A DNA stretch of 64,000 nt from Panulirus ornatus (GCF_036320965.1 NC_092236.1:21034518-21098517); one strand, 5' to 3'; numbered from the stretch's first letter, positions 1-11,874 are shown. The notes: a model not told the origin generated them from the letters alone. Made by a program: numbers and translations.

Positions 1-1288
1 CTTCGTTTGATACAGAGAAGCCATGGCAGATATCTTAGATAATTTCTTTTCAATCGGTAATTACCAATGAAGATCCAAATCGTACTTCAGTATCAGTAAG
101 TGCGAGGCTTCACACATCGGCTATAAAAGCAAGAAGTGAGTATAGAGTATGAATTCTGTTGACCCAAATAACGTAAATGAGGATAAAGACTCAGGGGTAA
201 TATTATCTGTTGACCTAAGCCAAGTGATGACACTGCTATGATAAGAAAGGAGCTTCCTTCAATAGAATTACCAGGTACTTCTATGTCAATATCGTCAGAT
301 GTCTATTTCATTGGAAATTCTTTTCCGTTCGTTGATAGAATATATTTGAATATTTGATGTTCACGTAAAGATATGGAACTGACAATATATACAACACTGA
401 CAGAATATTCGGAAAATGTGGCAGACTTAAGACTTAAACTTACATTCCAGAACAAAGACATTACACTTATACTTCATTGCATCACATCGGCATTTCATGT
501 GAAGGGTCGTTATGATTTCTGAACTCGAGTTTCTTGAAGTGTTTGCTGATGAATGAAATTGCCGCAACTGCCATATATAACTTCCAGTCTGATTCAGTTA
601 TACGTATCTTTTGAATATCATTCATAGTCTTTCGTGCTCCATCGTCTTGTCATTAGATTGTCAATGCATTTGTTCAATCATTTCCACATGCGCAAAATAA
701 GTATGTCCTGATAACTGTTGTACTATTGTCTACCTCTTCAAATATCTCTCTCGGAAAAACTATTACAAATTATGAGTCAAACCTTCACTTTCTTATCGTT
801 TTCTTTCATTACAACATAATATTTGGTTCATGGCAACTTATCCCTCCAGCTTCCTGATGCTCTTGCCAATTATGAACATGGTGGAAATTTTTCAAAACGA
901 GCATTACTAACGTAGAAAATTTCGCTTGTTTATCCTGTTTCAGTAAAAGAATAACTCTTGATATCATTTCAAATATTCAAGTTATAGAATAACGATGAGG
1001 AAACTTTTCTTATAACGTATAAGAAATACAAAATGATAACCATATCGAAACAGCTGTAGAACCATTGCTCACTTCGAATTCCACTGACCCCACGACTTCG
1101 CTGTCTCCAAACGGAAACATCCTCACGACCTCCTGAAGGTAACAGCGTCACTATCTCCTGAGGATCAGCCTCACTACTTGGAATAAAGAACAACTTCAGC
1201 ACCAGTGCAGCATCATGGAGAAGCAAAAACCTTGTTAAGCTCAGCTGTGCATAAGGTAGGATTAGCGCCTAGCGCTCACAGCATATAT
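1..1288. other. Unassigned AT-rich DNA
   Basis: No long open frame with protein-like composition, no repeat array and no recognisable element on either strand. Short frames around 970-1230 have no motif and look like chance frames. It ends where an RTE-like LINE fragment begins. Confidence 0.5.
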
Positions 1289-1731
<443 letters not shown>

Positions 1732-3181
1732 GCTTTGTCGCTGTCTCCCGCGTCTGCGAGGTAGCGCAAGGAAACAGACGAAAGAAATAGCCCAACCCAC
1801 CCCCATACACATGTATATACATACGTCCACACACGCAAATATACATACCTACACAGCTTTCCATGGTTTACCCCAGACGCTTCACATGCCCTGATTCAAT
1901 CCACTGACAGCACGTCAACCCCGGTATACCACATCGCTCCAATTCACTCTATTCCTTGCCCTCCTTTCACCCTCCTGCATGTTCAGGCCCCGATCATACA
2001 AAATCTTTTTTCACTCCATCTTTCCACCTCCAATTTGGTCTCCCTCTTCTCCTCGTTCCCTCACCTCCGACACATATATCCTCTTGGTCAATCTTTCCTC
2101 ACTCATTCTCTCCATGTGCCCAAACCATTTCAAAACACCCTCTTCTGCTCTCTCAACCACGCTCTTTTTATTTCCACACATCTGTCTTACCCTTACGTTA
2201 CTTACTCGATCAAACCACCTCACACCACACATTGTCCTCAAACATCTCATTTCCAGCACATCCATCCTCCTGCGCACCACTCTATCCATAGCCCACGCTT
2301 CGCAACCATACAACATTGTTGGAACCACTATTCCTTCAAACATACCCATTTTTGCTTTCCGAGATAATGTTCTCGACTTCCACACATTCTTCAAGGCTCC
2401 CAGAATTTTCGCCCCCTCCCCCATCCTATGATCCACTTCCGCTTCCATGTTTCCATCCGCTGCCAGATCCACTCCCAGATATCTAAAACACTTTATTTCC
2501 TCCAGTTTTTCTCCATTCAAACTCACCTCCCAATTGACTTGACCCTCAACCCTACTATACCTAATAACCTTGCTCTTATTCACATTTACTCTTAACTTTC
2601 TTCTTTCACACACTTTACCAAACTCAGTCACCAACTTCTGCAGTTTCTCACATGAATCAGCCACCAGCGCTGTATCATCAGCGAACAACAACTGACTCAC
2701 TTCCCAAGCTCTCTCATCCCCAACAGACTTCATACTTGCCCCTCTTTCCAAAACTCTTGCATTCACCTCCCTAACAACCCCATCCATAAACAAATTAAAC
2801 AACCATGGAGACATCACACACCCCTGCCGCAAACCTACATTCACTGAGAACCAATCACTTTCCTCCCTTCCTACACGTACACATGCCTTACATCCTCGAT
2901 AAAAACCTTTCACTGCTTCTAACAACTTGCCTCCCACACCATATATTCTTAATACCTTCCACAGAGCATCTCTATCAACTCTATCATATGCCTTCTCCAG
3001 ATCCATAAATGCTACATACAAGTCCATTTGCTTTTCTAAGTATTTCTCACATACATTCTTCAAAGCAAACACCTGATCCACACATCCTCTACCACTTCTG
3101 AAACCACACTGCTCTTCCCCAATCTGATGCTCTGTACATGCCTTCACCCTCTCAATCAATACCCTCCCATATAATTTGGCA
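1732..3181 (-). mobile_element. RTE-like non-LTR retrotransposon, 5'-truncated copy with 3' UTR
   Basis: A 1.45-kb minus-strand copy. It starts inside the RT domain (KLYGRVLIERV), runs through the C-terminal region, then a 3' UTR of about 280 bp of the short type that ends GACAGCGACAAAGC plus an A-run at 1731. The same 3' UTR occurs at 49.7-49.9 kb and 59.1-59.3 kb. The 5' end lies only a few bases from the 5' end of the 57.8-kb copy. At its 5' end it meets a plus-strand fragment from an upstream part of the same kind of element (3182-3582), giving a head-to-head junction. It lacks the endonuclease and the N-terminal half of RT, so it is non-autonomous. Confidence 0.9.
2011..3180 (-). pseudogene. 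Reverse transcriptase ORF of RTE-like LINE (partial, frameshifted at the end)
   Basis: The frame is open for about 390 codons on the minus strand. Visible RT motifs in order are EEQCGFRSGRGCVDQVF, then VAFMDLEKAYDRVDRDALW (first catalytic Asp), GLRQGCVMSPWLFNLFMDG, QLLFADDTALVADS (catalytic FADD), LRVNVNKSKV, and CFRYLGVDL, followed by the thumb/C-terminal region with FGHMERMSEERL. All three catalytic aspartates are present. Near 2061 one C is missing relative to the 49- and 58-kb copies (CCCTCACC for CCCTCCACC). The last 40 or so residues are therefore read out of frame and the protein ends early. The frame continues upstream to 3213, but those residues lie past the element boundary. Confidence 0.85.
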
Positions 3182-3582
3182 TTTGGACGATTTTTCCAGG
3201 GAAAAAAATGCAATTGAGTGGGAGATGTATAAAAGAAAGAGACAGGAGGTCAAGAGAAAGGTGCAAGAGGTGAAAAAAAAGGGCAAATGAGAGTTGGGGT
3301 GAGAGAGTATCATTAAATTTTAGGGAGAATAAAAAGATGTTCTGGAAGGAGGTAAATAAAGTGCGTAAGACAAGGGAGCAAATGGGAACTTCAGTGAAGG
3401 GCGCAAATGGGGAGGTGATAACAAGTAGTGGTGATGTGAGAAGGAGATGGAGTGAGTATTTTGAAGGTTTGTTGAATGTGTTTGATGATAGAGTGGCAGA
3501 TATAGGGTGTTTTGGTCGAGGTGGTGTGCAAAGTGAGAGGGTTAGGGAAAATGATTTGATAAACAGAGAAGAGGTAGTGAAA
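3182..3582 (+). mobile_element. RTE-like LINE fragment upstream of RT domain, inverted relative to neighbour
   Basis: Plus-strand coding remnant of the linker between endonuclease and RT. The readable pieces are basic EWEMYKRKRQEVKRKVQEVK, then (after a frame change near an A8 run at about 3275) NESWGERVSLNFRENKKMFW, KEVNKVRKTREQ, DVRRRWSEYFEGLLNVFDDR and NREEVVKA. In RTE/CR1-type LINEs a segment of this character sits immediately N-terminal to RT, so it fits the same element as 1732-3181 in opposite orientation. Its 3' end stops abruptly at 3582, where a SINE-like repeat starts. The arrangement matches a twin-priming 5' inversion, but two independent insertions are possible. Confidence 0.75.
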
Positions 3583-3659
3583 GCCCCCCGCTCCCTCCCC
3601 TTTTAGTCGCCTTCTACGACACGCAGGGAATACGTGGGAAGTATTCTTAATCCCCTATC

Positions 3660-3663
<4 letters not shown>
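3583..3663 (-). mobile_element. SINE-like repeat (TA-SINE family), 5' head fragment
   Basis: On the minus strand it reads from the 5' end of the family (ATAGGGGATTAAGAATAC), through CGTATTCCCTGCGTGTCGTA and AAGGCGACTAAAAGG, to GGAGGGAGCGGGGG, where it is cut off at the LINE junction. Its 5' side abuts (TA)n, as in the full-length copies at 35.3, 50.6 and 55.6 kb. Confidence 0.8.
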
Positions 3664-4011
<348 letters not shown>

Positions 4012-4274
4012 TAAAGTTTATCATTGACACAAGCACATAAACATATATATGTATTTAAAATTTGATTTCAAAACTTTTTTTTTTTCCCTCTCCCCCGCAA
4101 TAAATCTCTAAGTCGAAACGTTTGTAGACACTCTCCTTTCCATCGGTACACCACCATTATCATTTGGAACGAACTTGGAAGGGGAGAGATATCCCATTTC
4201 CTCCTAGTTTTCTTCTTCCCCTGATCTCCCAGTCTCTTTTCTCCACCTCTGCATCAGAGGAAATCAAAAGGAAT

Positions 4275-4670
4275 TCAACATATTTTCTCCTGCTGGTCTC
4301 TCTCTCTAGGAACACTTTTAAGTGCTTTAGGCCGGGTAGGGTTTCTCTTACACACTGTCTCATACTCCAAATTTTCCTGTGAAACACGAGGTATTCTCCA
4401 CTTCCTCTTCTCGCGCTCATTCTTAACCTGAGCCAAACGTTTGGCGTAACGATGCAGCTGGAAGATAGAGATGTAATGGTGGAAGGGGAGGGGGCAACAT
4501 GGCCCTGCATCTACATCGACCTCATCAAGGGAGAGGGAGGCATCGGGAGATGAGCTATCAATGTCAGAGCCTATGTCGCTGAAGGAGACATCGAGACTCA
4601 GTGGCAGAGCAAAGTCGATTTCTTCAGGTTTGAATCCACTCTCGATGACGGGTTTGGTGACGAAAGCCAT
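4275..4670 (-). CDS. Hypothetical protein, 131 aa; best single-copy coding candidate
   Basis: A minus-strand ORF starting MAFVTKPVIESGFKPEEIDF. The start has a purine at -3 and G at +4. The first 60 residues are acidic and Ser-rich (DVSFSDIGSDIDSSSPDASL), and the second half is basic (RYAKRLAQVKNEREKRKWR). For about 110 codons the third position is clearly G/C-biased, unlike the AT-rich flanks, which argues for real coding history. The last 20-30 codons lose this bias. There are no repeats inside it, no transmembrane segment and no domain I recognise. It could be an exon of a larger gene, with a possible acceptor-like pyrimidine tract ending CTTCCAG before the basic half, or a decayed retrocopy. 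Function unknown. Confidence 0.4.
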   Translation of the reverse strand: MAFVTKPVIESGFKPEEIDFALPLSLDVSFSDIGSDIDSSSPDASLSLDEVDVDAGPCCPLPFHHYISIFQLHRYAKRLAQVKNEREKRKWRIPRVSQENLEYETVCKRNPTRPKALKSVPRERDQQEKIC

Positions 4671-4744
4671 CTCGGTGATTCATGTTTTTGTGTGTGTGTG
4701 AGACAACGATTACACCACAATATCCCAGATGCAAATTTAGGCAA

Positions 4745-5895
4745 GGTCCGTCAAGAGTAGTGGAGTTATGTTAGGAGAATAGGAGTAGTGGAGTTATGTT
4801 AAGAGAATAGGAGTAGTGAAGATATGCCACAAACTCCGTCAAGAGTAGTGGAGTTATGTTAGGAGAATAGTAGTAGTGAAGATACGCCACAAACCTCTGA
4901 ATCACCACCCACTAGCTTATAATGAGAATTGAGTGTACTTGACCTACCCGAAAAGGGCGTAAGTGAAGGTGAGGGTGTAGTGAAGATAGTAAATGACCTA
5001 ATCTTTTGTAACTGACCTAAACTTTAAGGGCTTTAAGGTAAGGGTGTAGTGAAGATAACGACTGACCTAATCTTTCGTACCTGACCTACCTGGCAAGGGC
5101 ATAAGTGAATCATGGGTGCAGTGAAGATAGTAAATGCTGGCAATGACGTAAGTGAATCATGGGTGTAGTGAAGATAGTAAATGACCTAATATATTGTAAC
5201 ACCTAAGCTTCAAGGGCTTTAAGGTAAGGGTGTAGTGAAGTTAGCGACAAACCTAATCTTTTGAACCTGTGACCCAACCGCCAAGGGCGTAAGTGAAGGT
5301 AAGCGCGTAGTGAAGTTAGCAAAAGACCAATCTTACCCGGGAATGACGTAAGGGAAGGAGAGGGTGTAGTGAAGTTGGCGTAAGTAAAGGTACGGGTGTA
5401 GTGAAGTTAGCGACAGACCTAATCTTTTGAACCTGACCTAACCGACAAGGGCGTAAGTGAGGGTAAGGGTGTAGTGAAGTGAGCGACTGACCTAATCTTT
5501 TGAACCTGACCTACCCGTCAAGGGCGTAAGTGAAGGTAGGGGTGTAGTGAAGTTAGCAAAAGACCTGACTTACCCGGGAAGGGCGTAAGGAGAGGGTGCA
5601 GTGAAGTTGGCGTAAGTAAAGGTAAGGGTGTAGTGAAGTTAGTAAATGACCTAATGTTTTGTACCTGATCTACCTGGCAAGGGCGTAAGTGAAAGTAAGG
5701 GTGAAGTGAAGTTAGCAAATGGCCTAATCTTTTGTACCTGACCTAACCTTCAAATGCGTTAGGGTAAGGGTGTTGTGCAGTTAGCAAATGACCTAATCTT
5801 CAGCACCTGACCTACCCGGCAAGGGCGCAAGTGAAGGTAAGAGTGTAGTGAAGTTAGCAATTGACCTAATCTTCTGTACTTGACCTACCTGGCAA
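4745..5895. repeat. Degenerate minisatellite, about 73-bp unit
   Basis: Roughly 15 imperfect units built from GGGTGTAGTGAAGTTAGC, AAATGACCTAATCTTTTG, TACCTGACCTACCCGGCAAG and GGCGTAAGTGAAGGTAA. The first 150 bp are a variant in which a 91-bp block with GAGTAGTGGAGTTATGTTA is repeated. Short frames inside it cross units and are not genes. Confidence 0.9.
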
Positions 5896-6512
5896 TTTGG
5901 TCTCCCACTTCACGTTCCCTCAACATCTGACACATATAACCTCGTTGTCAATCTTTCCTTTCAACAAAGGAATGCTTTGCCTAATGAATAACGTCCTTCC
6001 AGTAACTACGTGCAGTGATAAATGCTTAATGGGGGTCGAAGGAAGGAGAGTATTTCCCAAGCCTGATATGCCTGATCCCTTGTCTGAACGGGCCCAAAGC
6101 AGGAATGGTTAAACCATGGATTCGATGAAGAGGTCGTCCTGGAGGAGAGGGGATAAATGCTTCCATTCCCGCAAGAATACCCTCTGCTATGCCTATGAAA
6201 CAATGAAGATTAAGGTTATAGTAATACAAAGTGAACCAAGATATATTCAAACCTGGTCAAAGTTGGGCCTTCCCTGGTTCTACTTTAGCTAATGCAGGAA
6301 GTAGTAAAGACATGGGCTTAGTAAACATAAATACCCATCAGTAAACAATGACAATTATCATGAAGATAAGGAATGTGCTGAAGATGAAAGTGTAATAAAG
6401 AACATACTGTAATGAAGATTTTTTTTTTACAAAATTATTAAGTTTAAAAGTCAAGACGATGGTTAGCCAAAAAAAGCAAAATAATAATGATAATAATAAC
6501 AGAATAAAATAA
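5896..6512. other. Unassigned, nothing recognised
   Basis: Unique-looking AT-rich DNA with two poor 65-75 codon frames on opposite strands, neither with a motif. Its first 60 bases (TTTGGTCTCCCACTTC...CCCTCAACATCTGACACATA) resemble the minus-strand LINE C-terminal coding sequence seen at 1380-1440, so a very short LINE scrap may begin it. Confidence 0.4.
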
Positions 6513-6517
6513 TGATG

Positions 6518-6587
<70 letters not shown>

Positions 6588-6600
6588 TAATAATAAAGAT
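6513..6600. repeat. (AAT)n microsatellite
   Basis: About 25 AAT/ATA units with a few ATG and AAA interruptions. Confidence 0.95.
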
Positions 6601-6757
6601 AATACCCAGGTTGGTCGTCAGGGTCTGAACCTAATCAAATACCAACCCAGCTTCTTCCTCAAGGTCCGATTCTCATCACCTACCACCCCAGGTTGTTCCT
6701 CAAGGTCTGAACCTCATCAACTACCACCGGACGTTGTTCCTCAACATCTGAACCTCC

Positions 6758-7310
6758 TCAAAAGGTGAGAGTGGCGGAGGGAGCGGGCGAACTCCACCAG
6801 GTTTGCCACCCTGCTGTGGGGAGTTTCCATAATACACTGCAGCCGCAAAACCCGATAAACCATTTCAGATGTGGTCCTCCTGCCCCACAACGCTTCTGAC
6901 CATCACCTTTTTCTTCTTCCTGCCCATCTCCATCCTCAACTTCCTCATCATCCAAGGGGATTTCCACAAACTCTCCCCCCTTCAACTTGTGGCAAGCCTT
7001 CCTCGCGCCTCACTTCCTCCAAAATGTCACTCATATTGAGGTCCACTGCCACATCCATATCAACATATACGTCTCTCCTGAGGTCGCGCACATCTCTGCC
7101 ATCATCGTGCACAACGCTGACATCGTCAGCCACGACGCTCACATCCTCTGATGCCACCCTGGATCCTCGCCATGCCTCAATCCACCACCAGCAAGTGAAG
7201 CTCCACACTGTCACCCGAGCAAACCACCACCAGTATCCTCCGCTGGACAGTTCCTCTTCACACCATTCAAACTCGCTCCGCTCAACGACTCCCATCTCCT
7301 CAAGAGGCCA
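6758..7310 (-). pseudogene. Possible broken minus-strand coding sequence, acidic product
   Basis: Two overlapping minus-strand frames. The upstream one (from 7295) ends VDLNMSDILEEVRREEGLPQ. The downstream one continues EFVEIPLDDEEVEDGDGQEE and then CGAGGPHLKWF. They would join if the six-G run near 6997-7002 differed by one base, so this may be a gene broken by a homopolymer frameshift or a sequencing error. The acidic downstream part has the character of a nuclear or regulatory tail, but I recognise no domain. The opposite strand is also open for 147 codons with a Ser/Thr/Pro-rich, less protein-like product. Confidence 0.25.
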
Positions 7311-7316
7311 CTGAAT

Positions 7317-7412
7317 ATATATTCTTTCTTTCTTTCATACTATTCGCCATTTCCCGCATTAGCAAGGTAGCGTTAGGAACTGAGGGCTGGGCCTTTGAGG
7401 GAATATCATCAG
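7317..7412 (-). mobile_element. TA-SINE family, 3' end fragment
   Basis: Minus-strand 3' end of the family: GGCCCAGCCCTCAGTTCCTA, then ACGCTACCTTGCTAATGCGG and GAAATGGCGAATAGTATGAA. The 5' two-thirds are missing. The A-rich tail side carries a short TATATATT. Confidence 0.8.
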
Positions 7413-7664
7413 ATATCATCAGAATACCATCAGAACCAGGGAAAACCTTAGCTGATCGCAAGTGAGGACGCTGCTGCCACTTAATACATCCTTACTTATG
7501 TGTAAAAAGTCTTCATCCCTCTTCGTACGGCACATCAGGACGTGGGTGTTCCGGAACTGGGAGAGGAGAACCGGTCCTGTTGTCTCGGCTCCCAAGTTCC
7601 TCCTGGCACGGGTCCATTCCAACAGCCAGCAGCTGAGTCAGCCGCTGGTCTTGTTGTGTTTGTC

Positions 7665-7669
<5 letters not shown>

Positions 7670-7754
<85 letters not shown>
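7670..7754. repeat. (GA)n microsatellite
   Basis: About 42 uninterrupted GA units. The Arg-Glu and Leu-Ser frames across it are artefacts of the repeat. Confidence 0.97.
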
Positions 7755-7756
<2 letters not shown>

Positions 7757-7988
7757 CATGTTGAAAACACGGGCTAAGTGCTGCTGATATATCCTGATGG
7801 ACCACGAAGGAATCTTCAGCAAGAATTGTTGTCGAAAGGCTAGGCGGCGCGTCCGGATCTTGACTGTAAATGTGTTAAAGAGCCAGGAAGACCTGCTGCA
7901 CGGTCAATAAGGCTTTTTTTTTCTAACTTCTTTGGAGGAAAGAAATCTAACCCGCAAATGAATGGAAGAAAGAGAGGTAGAAGGAGGT

Positions 7989-8136
7989 GAAGGAGGAGGA
8001 GGAGGAGGAGGAGGAGGAGGAGGAGGAGGAGGAGGAGGAGGAGAAGAAGAAGAAGAAGAAGAAGAAGAAGAAGAAGAAGAAGAAGAAGAAGAAGAAGAAG
8101 AAGAAGAAGAAGAAGAAGAAGAAGAAGAAGAAGAAG
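7989..8136. repeat. (GGA)n then (GAA)n microsatellite
   Basis: About 18 GGA units (7989-8042) followed by about 31 GAA units (8043-8136), all purine on the plus strand. This tract is capable of triplex (H-DNA) formation. The poly-Leu and poly-Ser frames on the minus strand are artefacts. Confidence 0.97.
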
Positions 8137-8375
8137 GATAGGGAGCGGCATTCGAACTCATGATCGATAGAAAACGAATTCCACGCTCTACTGACTCAGT
8201 TAACGGTCAGCTGGCACACAACTGTTCTCTGGGAACCCCTAAGATGACTTCCCCGCCAGCGTCATGATACCACACGTAGAGTCAAGTAGGAGGGAAGGAG
8301 GGAGGCGATGACCTACACAAATGCTAATGGTGGAAAGAGCATTTTCTTGTCCTCCTCGTCGAGATGAACTGGAAT

Positions 8376-8595
8376 GCCCCAGCACCTTTCCCACAGGGAA
8401 TCGGGGATGCTCCAGCACCCTTCCCACAGTGTGATCGGGGATATCCCACCACCCTTCCCACAGTGTGATCGGGGATATCCCACCACCCTTCCCACAGTGT
8501 GATCGGGGATATCCCACCACCCTTCCCACAGTGTGATCGGGGATATCCCACCACCCTTCCCACAGGGTGATTAGGGATGTCCCACCACCCTCCCG
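8376..8595. repeat. 34-bp minisatellite
   Basis: About six tandem units of GGGATATCCCACCACCCTTC CCACAGTGTGATCG (written in two parts), diverging at both edges. Divergent relatives (GGGATGTCCCAGCACC) recur at 8905-9035, so the array was once larger or was split. Confidence 0.93.
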
Positions 8596-9300
8596 TTAAT
8601 CATGTGAATTGTAAACAAACCCTGCAAGAAATGTCACAACACATTGTTCATAACAAGATACCTGAAATTTTAAGTTTGTATCCACTTTTTGCATCTAGTC
8701 AGTAAAACTTACCGTATGAAACTATGTTATGTCTTGCACTGAAATACGAATTGTAACATCTTATGTAATATCAACCCACTGGGGTCTGACTGAGACCCCT
8801 TGTGACCTCTGTAATCCTTTTGCGCTACCGCTCACAGGATGAGCATGGGGCGCTCAATAAACTTGACGGGGACACTGGCACATATTCAATTACTCCCGCA
8901 CTGGTGAACTGGAATGTCTCAGTACCTCCCACAGGGTGATCGGGGATGTCCCAGCACCCTCCTCCTTGGGATGAACTGGGATGATGTCCTACCAGCCTCT
9001 CATTCGACTGGGATGTCCCAGCACCCCTCAGCCTTGGTCATTGATCCGGTGGGACACCGTCCCGTGGTGCGACGCTTGGCGTCAAGAGGTCACAAAAAAA
9101 GAAAGTAGAAGCCCAGCTGGGCGAGGATCTCGTGAAAAAGACAGAGAGACAACATCAAGAAACGTAAAAGGAAGTTTGGCTGAAAATGTATCCTAAGTCC
9201 CACTCCCTCATCTTTATGCACTGAGAAGAAATGTTGGAGGCACTGATTATTTGGTGTGAGACAAACCGACGGACAAGGTGGGGTTCAATATACCTTTTAC
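8596..9300. other. Mostly unassigned; scattered 34-bp-like units
   Basis: Unique-looking AT-rich DNA to about 8900, then diverged units of the 8.4-kb minisatellite to about 9035. Beyond that is unassigned sequence with no persuasive ORF. Confidence 0.45.
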
Positions 9301-9301
9301 C

Positions 9302-9303
<2 letters not shown>

Positions 9304-9344
<41 letters not shown>

Positions 9345-9362
9345 ACATACACACACACACAC
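9304..9362. repeat. (CA)n microsatellite
   Basis: CA tract of about 28 units interrupted once by CCACATA. Confidence 0.95.
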
Positions 9363-9589
9363 AACACTCCCTAGAGAGCACTGGATATTGTCGTAACTCT
9401 CCAGGAGTAACACTGACCTTATCCCACTTTATGTAACATCCGCTGTAACATTCTCCTCCTCCTCCTCCTCCTCCTCAATGCATGCTGGTGTTACACGATG
9501 CCAAACGTCACCACATATGATACTGCGTGGCATCACCAGCATGCTCATACTGAACAAGTGTTACGGTGTCGTATCTGCAGCTGTGTAAC

Positions 9590-10230
9590 GTTATCACCTG
9601 TAACGTCAGCATCTTTATCATTATGACCTGTCATCATTACGTCAGCACCACTGCCACTGTTACCAGGACCTGTCAGTGCTTGACTTCAGCATTACCGTTA
9701 CTATCACCAGAGGCTGTCAGTGCATAACGTCAGCGTTACCCTACTATTACCTGAACACGTCAGAGCATAACGACAGCGTTACCGTTACTATCATTAAAAC
9801 TTGTCAACGCGTAACGTTAGCTTTTCCTTTACTGTCAACAGGATCTGTGAACGTATAAAGTCAGCATTGCCATTACTGTCAGCAGGATCTCTTAGCAAAT
9901 AACGTCAGCAATGCTGTTACTATCACAGAGACCTAGAGCCCATAAGATCAGCATTACCACTGCCATCATCAGGACCTGTCAGTGATAAAGTCAGTATTAC
10001 CATGACTATGACCAGGACTTGTCAGTGTGTAATGCCAGCATTACCGTTACTGTCACCAGTTCCTGTCAGCATGTTACGTCAGGATTACCGTTACTATCAC
10101 CAGGACTTATTAAGACTCAACTATAGACATCACAATCTTCATCCTGACTTATTACAGTGTGTCAGCAGCGTCATTCACCGCACCGTAACCCATTAGTAAC
10201 GTCAGCAACAGTGTTCCACACAAATGCCAT
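9590..10230. repeat. Degenerate minisatellite, about 44-bp unit
   Basis: About 13 imperfect units with the theme ACCAGGACCTGTCAGTGC, then ATAACGTCAGCATTACCG and TTACTATC. Neighbouring units differ at many positions, which indicates an old array. The 142-codon plus-strand frame that begins at 10224 starts in the last unit and is not supported as a gene. Confidence 0.88.
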
Positions 10231-10833
10231 TTGTCAGCGCAACGTCAGCGCCATCGCCTCCCCCATCACGACCTTTTAGCGCGTATCAACGCCACTACCT
10301 CCCCCAGCAGGGCCTGGCGGCGAGCAGCGTACGCGTCAGCTCCACCGCCCCTCTAACCCTCCCTCACCACAGGAGGTCAGCAGTGCACCGCGCGTCATGG
10401 TCCTGCTCCTGCCGTGATCAATACTATGATATTGTCCCCTGGACGTCAACTTGCCAGTGGGTGAACACATTAGCCACAGAAAGGCCAACACACGCACCCC
10501 CCGTCCGTTACAGCCTCGTGTTTATCTTCTATGCTTTAATAATTCAAGCTCTACCGTCGGGATCACGTGAGTGGAACCGCATTTGCGTTACTGAGTTACT
10601 GGCCGCGCCAGGCCAGGCCGGGAGGGTCCGAGCTGTTCGCAGGCTCGAGTGACATATGAGTGAGGTGGCAGCGGCGTGGGAGGCTGCGTCAGGGACCCCC
10701 AGGGGACCAATCCTCGCTGACTGTATTGACTCTGGCAGACGCGAGGGTCGGCACAGCCCAGACCTACGCCAAACCCAGGATCCTCCTCCGGCTGCCACCA
10801 CCACCATTTTGGGGGGCCAGGCATGATGCGTGC

Positions 10834-10879
<46 letters not shown>

Positions 10880-11811
10880 AGGGGGTGAGACACCGCTAGC
10901 CAGGAAGGGGTAAGGGTGGATGGCAGGCAGGGAAGGAGGTAGAGATGGGGGGAGGTGGTACGTTGCAGTGATGAATAATCTGTAGGGCGGTAGGGGTCAG
11001 CACCGGAAGGAAGAGTCTCTACCAAAAAGACATCATGCCATACCATGGTCCCGGCCAAGTCCCGTCATCCCACAACGCATCATCAGTAAGCGCTGTCCGT
11101 CCCACTGCGTCGACTCAGTACTGAAACAATCCCTGTGCTGCACGTCTCAATAAATGATGGACCTCCTGTAAGGATGAATAATTCTGTACTTAATGGCCGC
11201 CGCCGTGTTAATGTCTGTGTCGGCTGTCCCAGGGATGTTGTTAATACAGGTAGTACTATGCCAGAGCAGCAGGTCAATGGACGATCATTCTCTGGGAGGG
11301 TCCGTTGGTATATGACGTACTATACTGGGGCGGTATCATGCAAACCTCAGTGTTCAGAAAGGTGTACTTCAATGTGCTATTCCACAGCAAAGTTTCACGT
11401 GTGCTTTTCTACAGGGTTTTAGGTCCGCTATAGCACAGGTGCATTGTCCCGCACCATGAACAAGTTAATCATCTCTCTGTTTGTTCAGGGATTACTGACC
11501 GATAGCGAGGTGCTAGTCATATATAGACATAGAGGAGCCAGAAAAGGTACAGTCCATATGACTGTACTGGATTCAACGTTCAGTGAGGGATGACATGACC
11601 GCTTCACTGGGGCACAGAGGATGGCATGAGCGCTCCTCCAGGTTTTCATGTTGAGCTCAGTCAGGCTCAGGTGTCAAACTCCCTCTTCATGTTTCCATAA
11701 TGAGCGTTGGGTGGGTAGGAATTTTATCCAGTTCCAGCCGAGGTACACGTTGATTAACTTACGCTGTCATTTCTAAATGAGACTTGATATTCTTGGATTA
11801 TAGCGAAAACC

Positions 11812-11812
<1 letters not shown>
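10231..11812. other. Unassigned; GC-richer block then AT-rich DNA
   Basis: From 10.23 to about 11.05 kb the sequence is noticeably more G/C and CpG rich than the rest of the window and contains a (TG)n tract. Frames of 80-156 codons exist on both strands but have no domain, and one crosses the (TG)n. I see no gene model. 11.05-11.8 kb is unique-looking. Confidence 0.4.
10838..10878. repeat. (TG)n microsatellite
   Basis: About 20 uninterrupted TG units. Confidence 0.95.

Positions 11813-11872
<60 letters not shown>
11813..11872. repeat. (CA)n microsatellite
   Basis: Thirty uninterrupted CA units. Confidence 0.97.

Positions 11873-11874
<2 letters not shown>

Noticed and set aside
7840..8161. 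Poly-Leu and poly-Ser/Pro frames on the minus strand
   Set aside because: Translation of (GGA)n/(GAA)n; no unique sequence of protein character beside them.
8376..8595. Possible CRISPR-like array of regularly spaced repeats
   Set aside because: Units are head-to-tail with no unique spacers, and the context is eukaryotic. The same applies to the arrays at 14.6, 25.5 and 59.6 kb.
10224..10652. 142-codon plus-strand frame in a GC-rich block
   Set aside because: It begins inside the 44-bp minisatellite, shows no motif, and competing frames are open on the minus strand.
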